Shown here: in pieces, positions 31,349 through 42,003 of the stretch
Layout of the letters: every line of letters starts with the position of its first letter
Position numbering within the stretch: position 1 is the stretch's first letter
Assembly (NCBI GenBank): GCA_030066985.1
Contig: JASJAN010000036.1
Location: 1 to 64,000, forward strand
DNA length: 64,000 nt
Direction: 5' to 3'
From: Desulfobacterales bacterium
GTDB taxonomy: Bacteria > Desulfobacterota > Desulfobacteria > Desulfobacterales > JAHEIW01
Position numbers and translations under genes: made by a program
The notes under the pieces: model-generated
What the model was told of the DNA's origin: nothing
Seen by the model: the letters and a program-made list of their open reading frames with translations, nothing else
Database searches by the model: none

Positions 31349-32074
31349 ATGTCCTTGCAGAAAGATCACCGCCCATACGTCATCAAAAGAGCGGTATTGA
31401 AGTTTCAAAAGTTTTACACTGCCCATTTCTTGCGCCCGCATTTTGCCGCTCTTGGGAAATCCGCCACCGTTATCAAACCCTGGTATGTGGAAGTGTTTGG
31501 CTCTCCAGTTGTAATGGGTGATCATGCGACCATTGTTGCCACTTCGGATAAGCGGGTGCGGTTTTCTGTGTGGTCGGATGCGCAATTAAATGGAGAGATT
31601 CGATTTGGTGACTACGGTATTGTCTGTCCGGGAGTTAGAGTCAGCTCGGCCGCAAAAATAAATATTGGTGACAACTGTATGCTGGCCAGTGGTGTATATA
31701 TAACCGATTCCGACTGGCATGATATCTATAACCGGGTTGCTTTGGGCAAGACGGGTCCGATTGAGATCGCTGCGAATGTCTGGATAGGCGATAGCGCTAT
31801 TATCTGCAAAGGGGTTTCCATCGGAGAAAACAGCATCATCGGCGCCGGTGCTGTAGTCGTTAATTCCATTCCTTCAAATTGTATTGCAGCCGGCAATCCA
31901 GCCAAAGTGGTCAAGCGTCTTGACCCGCAGAAATCCTTTACAACGCGCAAACAATGGTTTTTGCAATCTGCCAATCTGTATGCTGAAATAGATCAATTGG
32001 ACCGGGATTTGCTGCAGGGAAATACACTGCGGCATTGGTTGAGGTATTTGTTTTTCCCCCATAAAGGCGACTAA
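31349..32074 (+). CDS. Hexapeptide-repeat acyltransferase
   Basis: 241 residues. The left-handed beta-helix repeats are visible: INGEIRFGDYGIVCPGV-like turns, INIGDNCMLASGVYI, the catalytic-region His in TDSDWHDIYNR, then IAANVWIGDSAIICKGVSIG and NSIIGAGAVVVNSIP. The end GNPAKVVKRLDP is the usual terminus of this family, followed by a ~45-residue helical tail. These trimeric enzymes acetylate sugars or other acceptors with acyl-CoA. AAAGGG precedes the ATG. It follows the alpha/alpha-toroid gene by 142 bp on the same strand. Its stop codon abuts a palindromic repeat (copy B). Confidence 0.88.
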   Translation: MSLQKDHRPYVIKRAVLKFQKFYTAHFLRPHFAALGKSATVIKPWYVEVFGSPVVMGDHATIVATSDKRVRFSVWSDAQLNGEIRFGDYGIVCPGVRVSSAAKINIGDNCMLASGVYITDSDWHDIYNRVALGKTGPIEIAANVWIGDSAIICKGVSIGENSIIGAGAVVVNSIPSNCIAAGNPAKVVKRLDPQKSFTTRKQWFLQSANLYAEIDQLDRDLLQGNTLRHWLRYLFFPHKGD

Positions 32075-32238
32075 AAAGCGGTCTCAAAAATGCATCTAAT
32101 CCGCCGGAGGCGGACAGGCAGCCCAATGGCTGCGTTAAAAACCGATTCAAAATGCTCGAATACTATCGTGTATGCTCCACTTTTGAATCGGTTTTCGCCT
32201 TGCCCTTGGACGTGATCTACTATTTTTGAAACCGCTTT
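32075..32238. repeat. Stop-codon-associated palindromic element, copy B
   Basis: 164 bp. Outer ends AAAGCGGT / ACCGCTTT begin at the base after the acyltransferase stop codon. A 15-bp perfect inner stem pairs 32138-32152 with 32181-32195. It differs from copy A by an inserted CCGCC-GGA-GGCGG module (32101-32113) and an extra short hairpin. Confidence 0.8.
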
Positions 32239-32461
32239 ACAATCTTCGATATTCAATTTCAGTTAAATTAAATTACCTATTACTATGTATACCTAACGCC
32301 GAAAATTGTAACTGCATTATCGAATTGACCTACTGATCTCTTTCTCCTCTTTCCGATGCTCTCTGGCTCATGGCCGTGAGCGAGTAGCCAGAAGCCAGCA
32401 GCCAGAGGGCTGAAACCTGACACCTGAACCGCCAACGGCGGAACTATAGTACCTGACACCC
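32239..32461. repeat. Intergenic repeats (GCCAGAAGCCAG and CCTGACACC types)
   Basis: No gene. 32375-32410 carries GAGTAGCCAGAAGCCAGCAG-type units. 32411-32460 carries CCTGACACCTGAA units with an embedded CCGCC-AAC-GGCGG module (32429-32441). They lie directly before the end of the minus-strand MFS gene. Confidence 0.6.
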
Positions 32462-33625
32462 TTATTTTACGACATGCCTGCGACTTGCCAGATAGAATCC
32501 CCCGAACAACAGTCCACCCGATAAAGCAATCAAACTGCTGATCATAAACAGAGTGAATGCACCGCTGATTTCGTACAGATAGCCGCTGAAAAAAAAGCCG
32601 ACCATCAAACCCAGGCCGTAACTGACCGCATTGTTGACCGCTTGACCCAGGGTCTTGGCTTTGTCGGGTGTTAGACGATCAATGTACAAAATGCTGGCAA
32701 TGTGAAAGGTGCCGTAGGTGACAGCGTGCAAGATCTGGGATAGTAGAATTGCCGCTGCAGATTGAACAAAGCAAAGCACAAACCACCTCAGTGCGGCGAT
32801 CATAAAAGAAAATATTAGGACAGATTCCAGCGAAAAGCGGCGGAAAATTTGATCGGATCGAATCATCACCAGGATTTCGGCAGCGGACGCCAGGGCCCAG
32901 GTTAATCCGATAAAGGTACTGCCATATCCCAAATTTTCCAGGTGGATCGAAAAAAAGCCGTAATAGGCCCCATGGCTGACAAGCATTAAAAATGCGCAAA
33001 ACAAAAATACCAGCACTCTACCGTCCAGCAGGCTGCCGGCACCTGTGGTTAGGCGTTTTTTTTTTGGCGGTTGAATCGCAGGGATTTGAGTTGAGATTAA
33101 GGAAAACATCAGTGATCCGGCAAGAATAAGGACCACAATAATTTCTACCGAGTAAACATCAATCATTTTACCGAGTACCAGCACAACGAAAATAAAGCTA
33201 ATGGATCCCCAGACACGGATGTGACCGTAACTTTTTTTCTCCTCTCCCAAAATGTCCATGGTGAATGCTTCCAGAAAAGATATGATGGGGGCGTAGAACA
33301 TTCCGTAAAGGGTGGTGATGATCAGCATCGGAACAAAGTTAACGGTGAAAAGAAACTGCATCCAGATCAGGGCGCTGCAAAAACTGCACAAAATATATAT
33401 GGGGCGACGGGCGCTAAGGCGATCAGCCAGAGCACCCCAGATGAGGGGGAAAATAACCATAGCGACCGAACGAACAGCAGATAAGACCCCGATGTTCAGG
33501 CCGCTGAAGCCTAAATGATAGCAGTACAGGTTAAAATATGGCAAATGAATTCCCAGTACGCCGAAATACAAAAAGTACTGAGAACCGATAACAATTTTGT
33601 CTGTCGGCTTGCTTTCGGTGGCCAT
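32462..33625 (-). CDS. MFS transporter (phenylpropionate/nucleoside permease-like)
   Basis: 387 residues with 12 predicted membrane segments. The N-terminus (SQYFLYFGVLGIHLPYFNLY) is characteristic of the HcaT/LacY-related subgroup, and the loop 2-3 motif is WGALADRLSARRPIYILC. The second half has ILHAVTYGTFHIASILYIDR and AQVLTPDKAKTLGQAVNN-like features (TPDKAKTLGQAVNNAVSYG). It is an inner-membrane proton-coupled transporter of unknown substrate. It is convergent with the acyltransferase gene. The ATG follows GAAG; no operon partner is seen on this strand. Confidence 0.85.
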   Translation of the reverse strand: MATESKPTDKIVIGSQYFLYFGVLGIHLPYFNLYCYHLGFSGLNIGVLSAVRSVAMVIFPLIWGALADRLSARRPIYILCSFCSALIWMQFLFTVNFVPMLIITTLYGMFYAPIISFLEAFTMDILGEEKKSYGHIRVWGSISFIFVVLVLGKMIDVYSVEIIVVLILAGSLMFSLISTQIPAIQPPKKKRLTTGAGSLLDGRVLVFLFCAFLMLVSHGAYYGFFSIHLENLGYGSTFIGLTWALASAAEILVMIRSDQIFRRFSLESVLIFSFMIAALRWFVLCFVQSAAAILLSQILHAVTYGTFHIASILYIDRLTPDKAKTLGQAVNNAVSYGLGLMVGFFFSGYLYEISGAFTLFMISSLIALSGGLLFGGFYLASRRHVVK

Positions 33626-33826
33626 AGCTGCTTCATACGGTATTTATGCTCAAAGGGCAAATTTTTTTCACAAGCCATTGGCGGTGATATCTTGCCGTTA
33701 TCGAGATCAATGAACCGGCTGGTGGGCAAACGCATCGGGTTTTGAAAGTGCCAGCGAGGGCCTGCATCGAGCATGAAAAAAGGAAGAGATTCCGGGGTCG
33801 GCTGACGTCAGGCCCAGCTAAATGGG

Positions 33827-34276
33827 CTAATCAATATTGACGGTGACCTGTTTGGTTTTCTCTTGCACGGGCCTTGGGACGGTGATCGTTAAAATCCCGT
33901 TTTTAAATGATGCCTTAACGTGTTCGGGCTTAATGGATTCCTGCAGCGTAAACGAGCGTTGAAATTTGCCAAAGGTGCGCTCTTTGCGGTAGTATTGCTC
34001 ATCTTTGATTTCCGGATCCAGCAGTCTTTCACCCTTAAGCGTTAAAATATTATCTTTAACCTCTACGGTGACATCTTCTTTTTCGATGCCGGCTAATTCC
34101 ACTTTGAGGATAAAACCCTCGGCTGTTTCATAGATATCAACTGGCGGCCGCCAGTCGTGAAGCCCACTGTCATCATCCATTTCGCGCGAGCCACCAAAGG
34201 ATTCGCTGAAAATTCGATTGATACGATCCTGTAATGCGGCCACGTCCCGAAAAGGATCCCATCTGACGATCGACAT
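33827..34276 (-). CDS. Hsp20 small heat-shock protein 1
   Basis: 149 residues. The N-terminal SIVRWDPFRDVAALQDRINRIF is the classic class A start. The alpha-crystallin domain spans about 45-145: PPVDIYETAEGFILKVELAG, VEVKDNILTLKGER, FGKFQRSFTLQESI, and VKASFKNGILTITVPR. The C-terminal I/V-x-I/V-like anchor is weak (KQVTVNID). It is an ATP-independent holdase in the cytoplasm. AAGGAGG precedes the ATG. It is divergent from a second hsp20 gene with about 150 bp in between, which must hold both promoters. Confidence 0.93.
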   Translation of the reverse strand: MSIVRWDPFRDVAALQDRINRIFSESFGGSREMDDDSGLHDWRPPVDIYETAEGFILKVELAGIEKEDVTVEVKDNILTLKGERLLDPEIKDEQYYRKERTFGKFQRSFTLQESIKPEHVKASFKNGILTITVPRPVQEKTKQVTVNID

Positions 34277-34430
34277 ATTAAAACCTCCTTATTTTTAAGG
34301 ACTTAGTTGGCCAAAAAATTAATCATACATGGTTTCTTGTCAAGCTTTACAAAGCATCCAAACGGTGTTATTTTGACTCGATTTATAACATCCAAAACAA
34401 TTTATCAGATTAGACATTTAGGAGCCGGTG

Positions 34431-34877
34431 ATGGACTTTATCAAAATTAGAATTGCCGAAGATTTTGGTCATCTGGGTTCTAACCTTGAAAAAACAATCG
34501 AAGACATGTTTCGATCGATGAGTCCGGCCTTCACGTTAGCCGAACGAACCTGGAAACCTCCGATGGATATGAATGAAACGCCGGATGAAATTGTGATCGT
34601 TGCCGAAGTTGCTGGAATTGATAAAGAGGATCTGGAAGTTGAAATCAGCAGTAAGGCTGTCAGGATTAAGGGGAACCGCGTTGCCCGACATTGCACCGAT
34701 GACACCACCTATCGACTTGCCGAGATACAGTATGGTCGCTTTGAAAGAATACTCTATCTGCCGGCACCCATCGATCCAGAAGTCGTATCTGCCGGTTATA
34801 CCAGCGGCCTGCTCGAGATCCGGTTGGCAAAAATGCCGATCGAAAAAACTCATAAGATCCCGATATCAGACGGATGA
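34431..34877 (+). CDS. Hsp20 small heat-shock protein 2 (divergent)
   Basis: 148 residues. The alpha-crystallin domain is present but more divergent than in the neighbour: WKPPMDMNETPDEIVIVAEV, VEISSKAVRIKGNR, YGRFERILYLPAPI and SAGYTSGLLEIRLAK. The N-terminus MDFIKIRIAEDFGHLGSNLE is unlike class A proteins and resembles those encoded beside lon. It ends HKIPISDG, which provides an I-x-I-type tail. The start is ATG 34431, 6 nt after GGAG. It lies 90 bp upstream of lon on the same strand, so the two probably form a proteostasis operon. Confidence 0.9.
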   Translation: MDFIKIRIAEDFGHLGSNLEKTIEDMFRSMSPAFTLAERTWKPPMDMNETPDEIVIVAEVAGIDKEDLEVEISSKAVRIKGNRVARHCTDDTTYRLAEIQYGRFERILYLPAPIDPEVVSAGYTSGLLEIRLAKMPIEKTHKIPISDG

Positions 34878-34967
34878 TATTCATCTGGTAGATGGCTTTT
34901 CAAATTTTTAAATACCAAGATCCAAATTATTTTATAAAAACCCAGACACCCCCTTCTGGAGGAACTC

Positions 34968-37370
34968 ATGACGGATCAACCTGATCAAAAATCACCGGTC
35001 GAAATCGATTCCGAAAAAATACCCGAACTGCTTCCGATTCTGCCACTATTTGACGCAGCCCTGTTTCCGAAAATGGTATTACCATTGGTGGTGATGCAGG
35101 GTGAGTCGGTGCGGCTGATTGATGAGGCCATGGCGCAGAATCGGATTATCGGCCTGGTGGTATCCAAGAAGCCGGAAGAGGGAATAAAGCCCGAGCGCAA
35201 TGATCTGGCGTCGATCGGCACCAGCGCCCTTATCCTGAAAATGGCCAAGACCCAGGACAATCGAACCCAGCTTCTGGTACAGGGTCTTCACCGTTTCAGA
35301 ATAAAATCCTGGGAAAACAGCAGACCCTATCTGCGAGCCCGGATCCAGGTGCTGGAAGAGAACGAGACCAAGGGGAAGGAAACCGAAGCACTGATGTCCA
35401 ACCTTATCGGTCAGTTTGTTCGAATCGTTGAGCTTTCCCCAGGGTTACCACCTGAGATTGGCCAGATGGCCAAATCGATTCCTGAAGCCGGCACTCTGGC
35501 GGATATGGTGGCATCCACCATCAATGCCACGCCGCAGGAAAAGCAAAAGGTTCTCGAAACTCAAAATGTAAAGGAGCGCCTCAAAGAAGTCACCCGTCTG
35601 GTGAATCATCAGCTCAGCGTTCTTGAACTGGGCAACAAAATTCAGAGCCAGGTCAAAGGTGACATGGATAAGAGTCAGAAGGAGTATTATCTCCGGCAAC
35701 AGCTTAAGGCTATCAAAGAGGAGCTGGGCGAACAAGATGAGACCCAGGTCGAAATTGAAGAATATCGGGCTAAAATTGAAGAAAAGAATTTGCCCCCTGA
35801 AGCCCGCAAAGAAGCCGAGCGCGAACTGGATCGGCTGTCGAGAATGCATCCTTCTTCCGCTGAATATACCGTGGCATCCACCTATTTGGATTGGATTACC
35901 GCTTTGCCGTGGCACGAGAGCACCCCGGATAATGTTGATATCAAAAAAGCACAAAAGATATTGGATGAAGACCACTATGGGCTCGAAAAACCCAAACGGC
36001 GCATCATCGAATATTTGGCGGTGCGCAAGTTAAAGCCGGAGTCAAAAGGCCCGATTCTATGCTTCGCCGGCCCCCCAGGAACCGGTAAGACGTCACTGGG
36101 TCAATCGATTGCGCGGGCCCTGGGCCGCAAGTTTCATCGCATTTCTCTGGGCGGTGTCAGAGACGAGGCTGAAATTCGTGGGCACCGGCGGACTTATGTC
36201 GGCGCGCTGCCGGGCAGAATTATACAGGGGTTACGAAGGGCCGAATCCAACAATCCGATCTTTATGCTCGATGAAATCGATAAAGTGGGCAGTGATTTTC
36301 GCGGCGATCCGTCTTCCGCGCTTCTGGAAGTACTGGACCCCGAACAAAACTTTTCTTTCACCGATCATTACCTGGACGTCCCCTTTGATCTTTCCAAGGT
36401 GATGTTCATTACAACTGCTAATATTTTAGATACCATACCGCCGGCTTTGCGGGACCGTATGGAAGTATTGATGTTGCACGGGTACACTTTGGATGAAAAG
36501 CTCAAAATTGCCAAACGCTATCTCATCCCGCGGCAGCGGGATGAACACGGCTTAAAATCCAAGCAGATAAAATTTAGCCAGGGCGCCCTCAAACAGATCA
36601 TCACCGGCTATACGCGTGAAGCCGGATTGCGCAATCTAGAAAGGGAGATCGCCAATGTTTGCCGTGGTGTGGCCAGCAAGATAGCCACCGGAAAGGCCAA
36701 AGCGGTAACCATCAACCTAGACGATATCCACGGTTACCTGGGGCCGATCCGATTTACCTCTGAAACCAAAACCAGAGTGTCGACACCGGGTGTGGTCACG
36801 GGCTTGGCCTGGACGCCCACCGGTGGTGAGCTCTTATTCATTGAAGCCACTGCGATGAAAGGAAAAAAAGGATTGACCCTCACAGGTCAGCTGGGCGATG
36901 TCATGAAAGAATCGGCAACAGCAGCGCTGAGTTTTATCCGCTCCAACGCGAAACAATTGAATGTTGACGAAGATTTTTTTGACGCGCATGATTTACATAT
37001 TCATGTGCCGGCCGGGGCGATCCCCAAAGACGGCCCTTCGGCGGGTGTAACTATGTTGACGTCCCTGACCTCTCTGCTGACCGGCAAAACCATTCCCAAA
37101 GACCTGGCAATGACCGGTGAAATTACACTCAGGGGCCAGGTGCTGCCGGTTGGTGGTATCAAAGAAAAAGTTCTGGCCGCTCATCGGGCCGGTATCAAAG
37201 AAATTATCCTGCCGGAGTGGAATCAAAAGGACCTTGAGGATGTTCCTGCTAAAGTCAAAAAGGAAATTCGCTTTCATTTTGTTGATAAAATGAAAGACGT
37301 TCTGGAATTGGCTCTTTATCGTCCAAAGCGGCCAAAACGAAAAAGGCGACCTCAAAAGCGCAAACCCTAA
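34968..37370 (+). CDS. lon: ATP-dependent protease Lon (LonA)
   Basis: 800 residues, normal for LonA. The N-terminal LON substrate-binding domain is at about 20-215 ([20 protein letters not shown]). The AAA domain has Walker A GPPGTGKT at 368-375 and Walker B FMLDEIDK near 440. The C-terminal protease domain has the nucleophile Ser691 in [11 protein letters not shown] and its Lys partner in GGIKEK near 732. The C-terminal tail [16 protein letters not shown] is unusually basic, possibly for DNA or nucleoid contact. GGAGG precedes the ATG. It follows hsp20, so holdase and protease may be co-induced by heat stress. Confidence 0.97.
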   Translation: MTDQPDQKSPVEIDSEKIPELLPILPLFDAALFPKMVLPLVVMQGESVRLIDEAMAQNRIIGLVVSKKPEEGIKPERNDLASIGTSALILKMAKTQDNRTQLLVQGLHRFRIKSWENSRPYLRARIQVLEENETKGKETEALMSNLIGQFVRIVELSPGLPPEIGQMAKSIPEAGTLADMVASTINATPQEKQKVLETQNVKERLKEVTRLVNHQLSVLELGNKIQSQVKGDMDKSQKEYYLRQQLKAIKEELGEQDETQVEIEEYRAKIEEKNLPPEARKEAERELDRLSRMHPSSAEYTVASTYLDWITALPWHESTPDNVDIKKAQKILDEDHYGLEKPKRRIIEYLAVRKLKPESKGPILCFAGPPGTGKTSLGQSIARALGRKFHRISLGGVRDEAEIRGHRRTYVGALPGRIIQGLRRAESNNPIFMLDEIDKVGSDFRGDPSSALLEVLDPEQNFSFTDHYLDVPFDLSKVMFITTANILDTIPPALRDRMEVLMLHGYTLDEKLKIAKRYLIPRQRDEHGLKSKQIKFSQGALKQIITGYTREAGLRNLEREIANVCRGVASKIATGKAKAVTINLDDIHGYLGPIRFTSETKTRVSTPGVVTGLAWTPTGGELLFIEATAMKGKKGLTLTGQLGDVMKESATAALSFIRSNAKQLNVDEDFFDAHDLHIHVPAGAIPKDGPSAGVTMLTSLTSLLTGKTIPKDLAMTGEITLRGQVLPVGGIKEKVLAAHRAGIKEIILPEWNQKDLEDVPAKVKKEIRFHFVDKMKDVLELALYRPKRPKRKRRPQKRKP

Positions 37371-37459
37371 TACGAGACAATTATCATCCGGAAATCGTTC
37401 CTTCACCTGAAGCGTCATTGGAATTGGCGGTATCAACGATCCTGCCGGCTAAAGAATTA

Positions 37460-38242
37460 ATGGTTATGTATGGCATCCGACGTCTACGCATTCGTTTAAG
37501 TAGTTTAGGTTTCATTCTGGTTTGTGCCAGCTTTGTTTTCTGGTGTTTCGGCTGTGCGAGCGAGCCCCAGACCTCACAACCGCCACCGCCCAGCAAGCCC
37601 GGCCAACCCAAACCCTATAAAGTTCTTGGCAAGTGGTATCAGCCACTGCCCCATTCGGAAGGTTTCCGTCAAAGGGGATTGGCCTCCTGGTACGGGCGCG
37701 AATTTCACGGCAAAAAAACGTCCAACGGTGAGATCTATAATATGTATGCCATGACCGCGGCGCACAAAACCTTGCCGCTGGGCACTTATGTTCGGGTGCT
37801 GAACCTGGAAAACAATCGCAGCGTGGAGGTGCGCATCAACGATCGCGGACCTTTTGTGCGCGGCAGAATAATCGATCTATCCTATACGGCTGCTAAACAA
37901 ATTGGTATCGTCGGCCCGGGTACCGCCAGAGTTGAAGTCGTTGCTCTGGGCAAACGAACAACAACTTCCGGCACTTCGGCGTCGACTTACAAAGCCGGCG
38001 ATTACTCTACTGGCAATTTCACTTTTCAGGTCGGTGCTTTCGTGAGTCGTGAAAATGCTGAGAAACAAAGGCGCCAACTGGCGCTCCGCTATAAAAACGC
38101 TCATATTGTGACATATGACCGCGGCGATCAGGTCTTTTATCGCGTGCGGGTCGGCCGGTTTACGACCCTGGAAGAAGCCATTGAGCAGGAAAAAATTCTG
38201 ATACAAGACGGCTTCGTCGATCCCATCCTGGTTGCTGAATAG
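37460..38242 (+). CDS. rlpA: RlpA-like lytic transglycosylase with SPOR domain
   Basis: About 260 residues. The N-terminal hydrophobic segment ends in FVFWCFGCASE, a probable lipoprotein signal. A proline-rich linker (PPPPSKPGQPKP) follows. The double-psi beta-barrel catalytic domain contains GLASWYGREFHGKKTSNGE, AAHKTLPLGTYVRVLN and VRINDRGPFVRGRIIDLS. The C-terminal 75 residues are a SPOR domain (FTFQVGAFVSRENAEKQRRQ, VFYRVRVGRFTTLEEA). RlpA cleaves denuded glycan strands at the septum. Starts at ATG 37460 or 37466; the frame to 37418 lacks a ribosome site. It is 90 bp after lon. Confidence 0.9.
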   Translation: MVMYGIRRLRIRLSSLGFILVCASFVFWCFGCASEPQTSQPPPPSKPGQPKPYKVLGKWYQPLPHSEGFRQRGLASWYGREFHGKKTSNGEIYNMYAMTAAHKTLPLGTYVRVLNLENNRSVEVRINDRGPFVRGRIIDLSYTAAKQIGIVGPGTARVEVVALGKRTTTSGTSASTYKAGDYSTGNFTFQVGAFVSRENAEKQRRQLALRYKNAHIVTYDRGDQVFYRVRVGRFTTLEEAIEQEKILIQDGFVDPILVAE

Positions 38243-38420
38243 ACAGGCGTAACAATCCGTAGCTCGACTCTGCGGTTATTTGTAATTTTTATCAACCAAT
38301 CGGCTCTTTATCGTCTCTACAGTGATTCGTACTAATTAATTAAAAAAAATCAATGGGCGATTGGCGTCCAGGCAGTTGCTCGTGATCACTGCTTAACACA
38401 CAATTGGGGAGCTGACTATT

Positions 38421-38978
38421 TTGCTGAAGAAAGTGGTTTTTCTCGATCGAGATGGTACCATCAACCAGGACTCTGATGCCTACATCAAAAACTGGTCGGA
38501 ATTTAAATTTGTGCCCCGCAGTTTAGAAGCACTGAGCGATTTGACCGCCGCCGGTTACACCATTATGGTGATTACTAACCAATCGGCGCTGCCGCGGCAA
38601 CTCATTACCCTAACCGAACTTGAACACATTCATACGAAACTTAAAGCGGCTGCTGAACAAAAGGGCGGCAATATATGTGATATATTTTTCTGCCCCCATA
38701 TGCCGCAAGATGGCTGCGATTGTCGCAAACCGTCCCCTGGCCTAATCGTTCAGGCCCAATTAAAGTATCATATTGATCTGGCGGCGAGCATAATGGTTGG
38801 AGACAGTGCCCGGGACATCGAGTGTGCTCACAACGCAGGATGCGGGTGCTCGATTCTGGTGAAGACCGGTAACTATCAACAAGCCCAATCGGATCTGGCG
38901 GCTGCCAAATTGGGGGCCGATTATGTGGCCGCGGATCTATATGATGCGGCCTCTTGGATTCTGGCTTCAGAACCGTAA
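38421..38978 (+). CDS. gmhB: D-glycero-D-manno-heptose 1,7-bisphosphate 7-phosphatase
   Basis: 185 residues of the HAD superfamily. Motif I is FLDRDGTINQD (8-18), motif II is VITNQSA, and motif IV is MVGDSARDIECA. The GmhB zinc loop is present: CPHMPQDGCDCRKPSPGL. The enzyme removes the 7-phosphate from heptose bisphosphate for ADP-heptose, the inner-core LPS precursor; this supports a Gram-negative envelope. The TTG start at 38421 is supported by GGGGAG about 9 nt upstream. A histidinol-phosphatase-type relative is possible, but the zinc loop favours GmhB. No other heptose gene is adjacent. Confidence 0.88.
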   Translation: MLKKVVFLDRDGTINQDSDAYIKNWSEFKFVPRSLEALSDLTAAGYTIMVITNQSALPRQLITLTELEHIHTKLKAAAEQKGGNICDIFFCPHMPQDGCDCRKPSPGLIVQAQLKYHIDLAASIMVGDSARDIECAHNAGCGCSILVKTGNYQQAQSDLAAAKLGADYVAADLYDAASWILASEP

Positions 38979-39232
38979 ACCACTTTGGTGTTTTCCTTTG
39001 CTGCAAGGCTTTAAGATCGCACAGATTTGCCCTTGATTTACCTTGCAATTTCGTTGGTGCTAATCTATATAAACAAATTCGCACGCAGCTACCAGCGAAA
39101 TCACCTTGAATATATGTTGTCTTTATTCAATACTTTGCAGTTGCATTAGCAACAAGCATCCACTTTATCTTAACTCTCTTTTTGCATTAGATCTTTTTTG
39201 ATACCGCAGATCAAAACGACAGCGGTGACGCT

Positions 39233-39643
39233 ATGGAATCGATTATTGCATCCGGCGCATTATCTCCTTGGGAACCCAACGTTTTCAGCTTGGCGATCTA
39301 TGTCGTGCTGATTCTCATTTTTGTTGCATCTCAGCTATTTATTGCGGTCTGGCTCGGGGAAAAGAAGAAAACAGCTGAAAAGTTGAGACCTTATGAAAGC
39401 GGTATCATTCCCACCGGGAGCGCCCGTCTGCAGTATCCGGTCCCTTTTTATTTGGTGGCTATTTTTTTTCTGATATTTGATGTCGAGGGTGCTTTTATTT
39501 TTGCCTGGGCCATCGCTCATGGCAAACTCGGTTGGGCCGGCTGGCTGCAAATTTCATTTTTTATCGTCTTGTTGCTGCTGGGTTTATTATACGTTTGGCG
39601 AAAGGGGGGGCTCGATTGGGGTCCACTAACCCACAAGGATTAA
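39233..39643 (+). CDS. nuoA: NADH-quinone oxidoreductase subunit A
   Basis: 136 residues with three membrane segments. The family core is [20 protein letters not shown] near 60-80, and the acidic [15 protein letters not shown] lies in the second membrane segment. NuoA sits at the joint between the membrane arm and the hydrophilic arm near the quinone site. It is the first gene of a plus-strand cluster that extends to 54,538. The ATG follows GGTGAC. The last 28 nt overlap the start of the BCD fusion gene, so the two are translationally coupled. Confidence 0.95.
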   Translation: MESIIASGALSPWEPNVFSLAIYVVLILIFVASQLFIAVWLGEKKKTAEKLRPYESGIIPTGSARLQYPVPFYLVAIFFLIFDVEGAFIFAWAIAHGKLGWAGWLQISFFIVLLLLGLLYVWRKGGLDWGPLTHKD

Positions 39644-42003
39644 GCGACCGCTTGCTAAGCGGCACCGATGCCTTAATTAACTGGGCACGCAAATACAGCC
39701 TTTGGCCGATGTTTTTCGGGCTCTCATGCTGTTTTGTTGAAAAAGCAACCGCTTTGACAGCTCGTTACGACTTGGCCCGTTTCGGTGCCGAAGTGTTGCG
39801 CCCCTCTCCACGACAGGCCGATCTGCTTGTTGTTTCTGGTACGGTTTTTAAAAAGATTGCCCCGGTTGTCTTGCGTTTGTACGAGCAAATGGCCGAACCC
39901 AAATGGGTGATTTCAATGGGCTCCTGCGCCAACTGCGGTGGTATGTATGACGTCTATAGTGTCGTGCAAGGCATCGATCAGATCCTTCCGGTAGATGTGT
40001 ATATACCTGGCTGCCCGCCGCGGCCGGAGGCCGTTCTGCAAGGCATTGTGGAGCTACAGAAAAAAATCGAAACCGAAAGTCCCACCCGTCCCATATTCCA
40101 TTTAAAAGGCGGAACCCAGGGAAGTGTTACACCCCTGCGGGTAGACGGCCAGACCAAATTGCGGGATCCTCGCGGACCCGGCATGCAGGGAACAGCTATC
40201 CGGGGCACATCGGTTGTGCCTCCTGATTTCTGGGGCAGCCGCTCGGATCTGATGTGGACACCGCCTGCACGGCAGATCGAACTCAATTCATCCGATCAAG
40301 AATTATCGCAAGCGCTGAGTGCCCGATTTGGTGATGCGCTGCAACCCGTAGCGCCCGCATCTGACATGCTCACATTGCAGGTCACCGAAAACCGACTTAT
40401 CGATGTGCTGCAATACCTGAAGCATGAGGCCACACCCAGATATCAGCGCCTGGACGATTTGACAGCCATCGACGAATCCGCTCGCCGGCAGCCGGAGAAT
40501 TTTCCGGACTACACCATGGTCTATCATCTGCTGTCCTACGATTCGGCCAGCCGCATACGGCTCAAAGTCCCTTTAAACAGTAAAACACCCAGCATCCAAA
40601 GCATTACCGACATCTGGCCTTCGGCCAACTGGTATGAACGCGAAGTGTTTGATCTGATGGGTGTTCATTTTGAGGGCCATCCCAATCTGCGCCGCATCAT
40701 CATGCCGCCTGACTGGCAGGGGCATCCATTGCGCAAAAGCCACCCGGGCCGAGCGACCGAAATGGCGCCCTATACACGCGAAGATGCCGAGAAACTGCAG
40801 CCCTTAGACGGGGGCGTCTATGCTAAAACCGGTGACGGTGAGCAGCCGTTGATCCTCAACATCGGCCCTCATCATGTCAGCACCCACGGGTTGTTGCGCT
40901 ATATCGCTTCATTGAACGGAGAGGAAATTGCGGGGCTGGAATTGGAAATTGGCTATCACCATCGAGCTGTTGAAAAAATCGGTGAGCGTCAGACGTGGCA
41001 CCAGTTCATCCCCTATCTGGCCCGGGTGGATTACCTGGCGGGTGCGGCCAATGATTTGCCCTATCTGCTGGCAGTAGAGAGCCTTGCGGACATCAAAGTG
41101 CCGCAGCGGGCCCAGGTGATTCGGGTGATGCTCAGTGAGTTGTTCCGCCTGAGCAACCATCTGGTCTGGCTGGCCACCTATGCCCATGACGTGGGCGCCA
41201 TGACACCGAATTTTTACACCTTTCGAGAGCGAGAGATGATTCTGGACATCGTGGAGCTGATTACCGGTGGTCGCTTGCACCCTTCTTGGTTTAGAATCGG
41301 TGGTGTGGCCGCAGACTTGCCCGAGGGCTGGAAAGCAGCGGTTGATCAGTTCGTCAACATATTCCCACAGCGTTTGACTGAATATGAAAATTTAATTCGC
41401 AAAAATCCGATCTTTAAAGCCCGCACCCAGGGAGTTGGCCGCATTTCCTTACAAGAAGCCATGGACTGGGGAGTGACGGGTCCTAACTTGCGCAGCTGTG
41501 GGTTGGATTGGGATTTGCGCAAAAAAATGCCCTATTCAGGATACGAAAACTTTGAGTTTGAGGTTCCTACCGCCACTGAAGGCGACTGTTATGCGCGTTA
41601 CCTGGTGCGGATAGAGGAGATGAGACAAAGTATCCAGATCATTGACCAGGCGGCCAATAACATGCCCTCTGGCCGTTACGTTACCGATGATTACCGCTAT
41701 GCGATCCCCGGGCGAGAGGATATGCTCAAAGATATCGAAAGCCTCATTCATCATTATATCAACGTCACCCGGGGCCCCAAAATTCCACGCGGCGAGGCCC
41801 ACGCTGCCTGTGAAATTCCGCGCGGTGAACAGGGCTACTATGTCGTCAGTGACGGCCTGGGTTATGCTTATCGGGTGCGGATTCGCGGCCCTGGCTTTGC
41901 CAATGTTCAAGTGATGCCGTTGCTGGCGGTGGGGGAGAGCATTGCCGATTTAATCGCCATTATCGGCTCAGTTGATTATATTTTGCCGGATATTGATCGT
42001 TAA
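39616..42003 (+). CDS. nuoBCD: Complex I subunits B, C and D as one polypeptide
   Basis: About 795 residues. The B domain (first ~165) has [25 protein letters not shown] and [11 protein letters not shown], whose Cys residues hold cluster N2. The C domain (about 240-390) ends with [20 protein letters not shown]. The D domain (about 405-795) has [13 protein letters not shown] and [14 protein letters not shown], plus the terminal [17 protein letters not shown] 39616 is chosen, because AAAGGGGGGG lies 5 nt upstream. CD fusions are common, whereas BCD fusion is much rarer. The fusion has no stop or frameshift, so it is not an artefact of indels in this sequence. It forms the quinone-binding Q-module. 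Confidence 0.95.
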   Translation: MGSTNPQGLSDRLLSGTDALINWARKYSLWPMFFGLSCCFVEKATALTARYDLARFGAEVLRPSPRQADLLVVSGTVFKKIAPVVLRLYEQMAEPKWVISMGSCANCGGMYDVYSVVQGIDQILPVDVYIPGCPPRPEAVLQGIVELQKKIETESPTRPIFHLKGGTQGSVTPLRVDGQTKLRDPRGPGMQGTAIRGTSVVPPDFWGSRSDLMWTPPARQIELNSSDQELSQALSARFGDALQPVAPASDMLTLQVTENRLIDVLQYLKHEATPRYQRLDDLTAIDESARRQPENFPDYTMVYHLLSYDSASRIRLKVPLNSKTPSIQSITDIWPSANWYEREVFDLMGVHFEGHPNLRRIIMPPDWQGHPLRKSHPGRATEMAPYTREDAEKLQPLDGGVYAKTGDGEQPLILNIGPHHVSTHGLLRYIASLNGEEIAGLELEIGYHHRAVEKIGERQTWHQFIPYLARVDYLAGAANDLPYLLAVESLADIKVPQRAQVIRVMLSELFRLSNHLVWLATYAHDVGAMTPNFYTFREREMILDIVELITGGRLHPSWFRIGGVAADLPEGWKAAVDQFVNIFPQRLTEYENLIRKNPIFKARTQGVGRISLQEAMDWGVTGPNLRSCGLDWDLRKKMPYSGYENFEFEVPTATEGDCYARYLVRIEEMRQSIQIIDQAANNMPSGRYVTDDYRYAIPGREDMLKDIESLIHHYINVTRGPKIPRGEAHAACEIPRGEQGYYVVSDGLGYAYRVRIRGPGFANVQVMPLLAVGESIADLIAIIGSVDYILPDIDR

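Noticed and set aside
35445-35975. Minus-strand frame of 176 codons
   Set aside because: It is antisense to lon and arises from the coding pattern of that gene.
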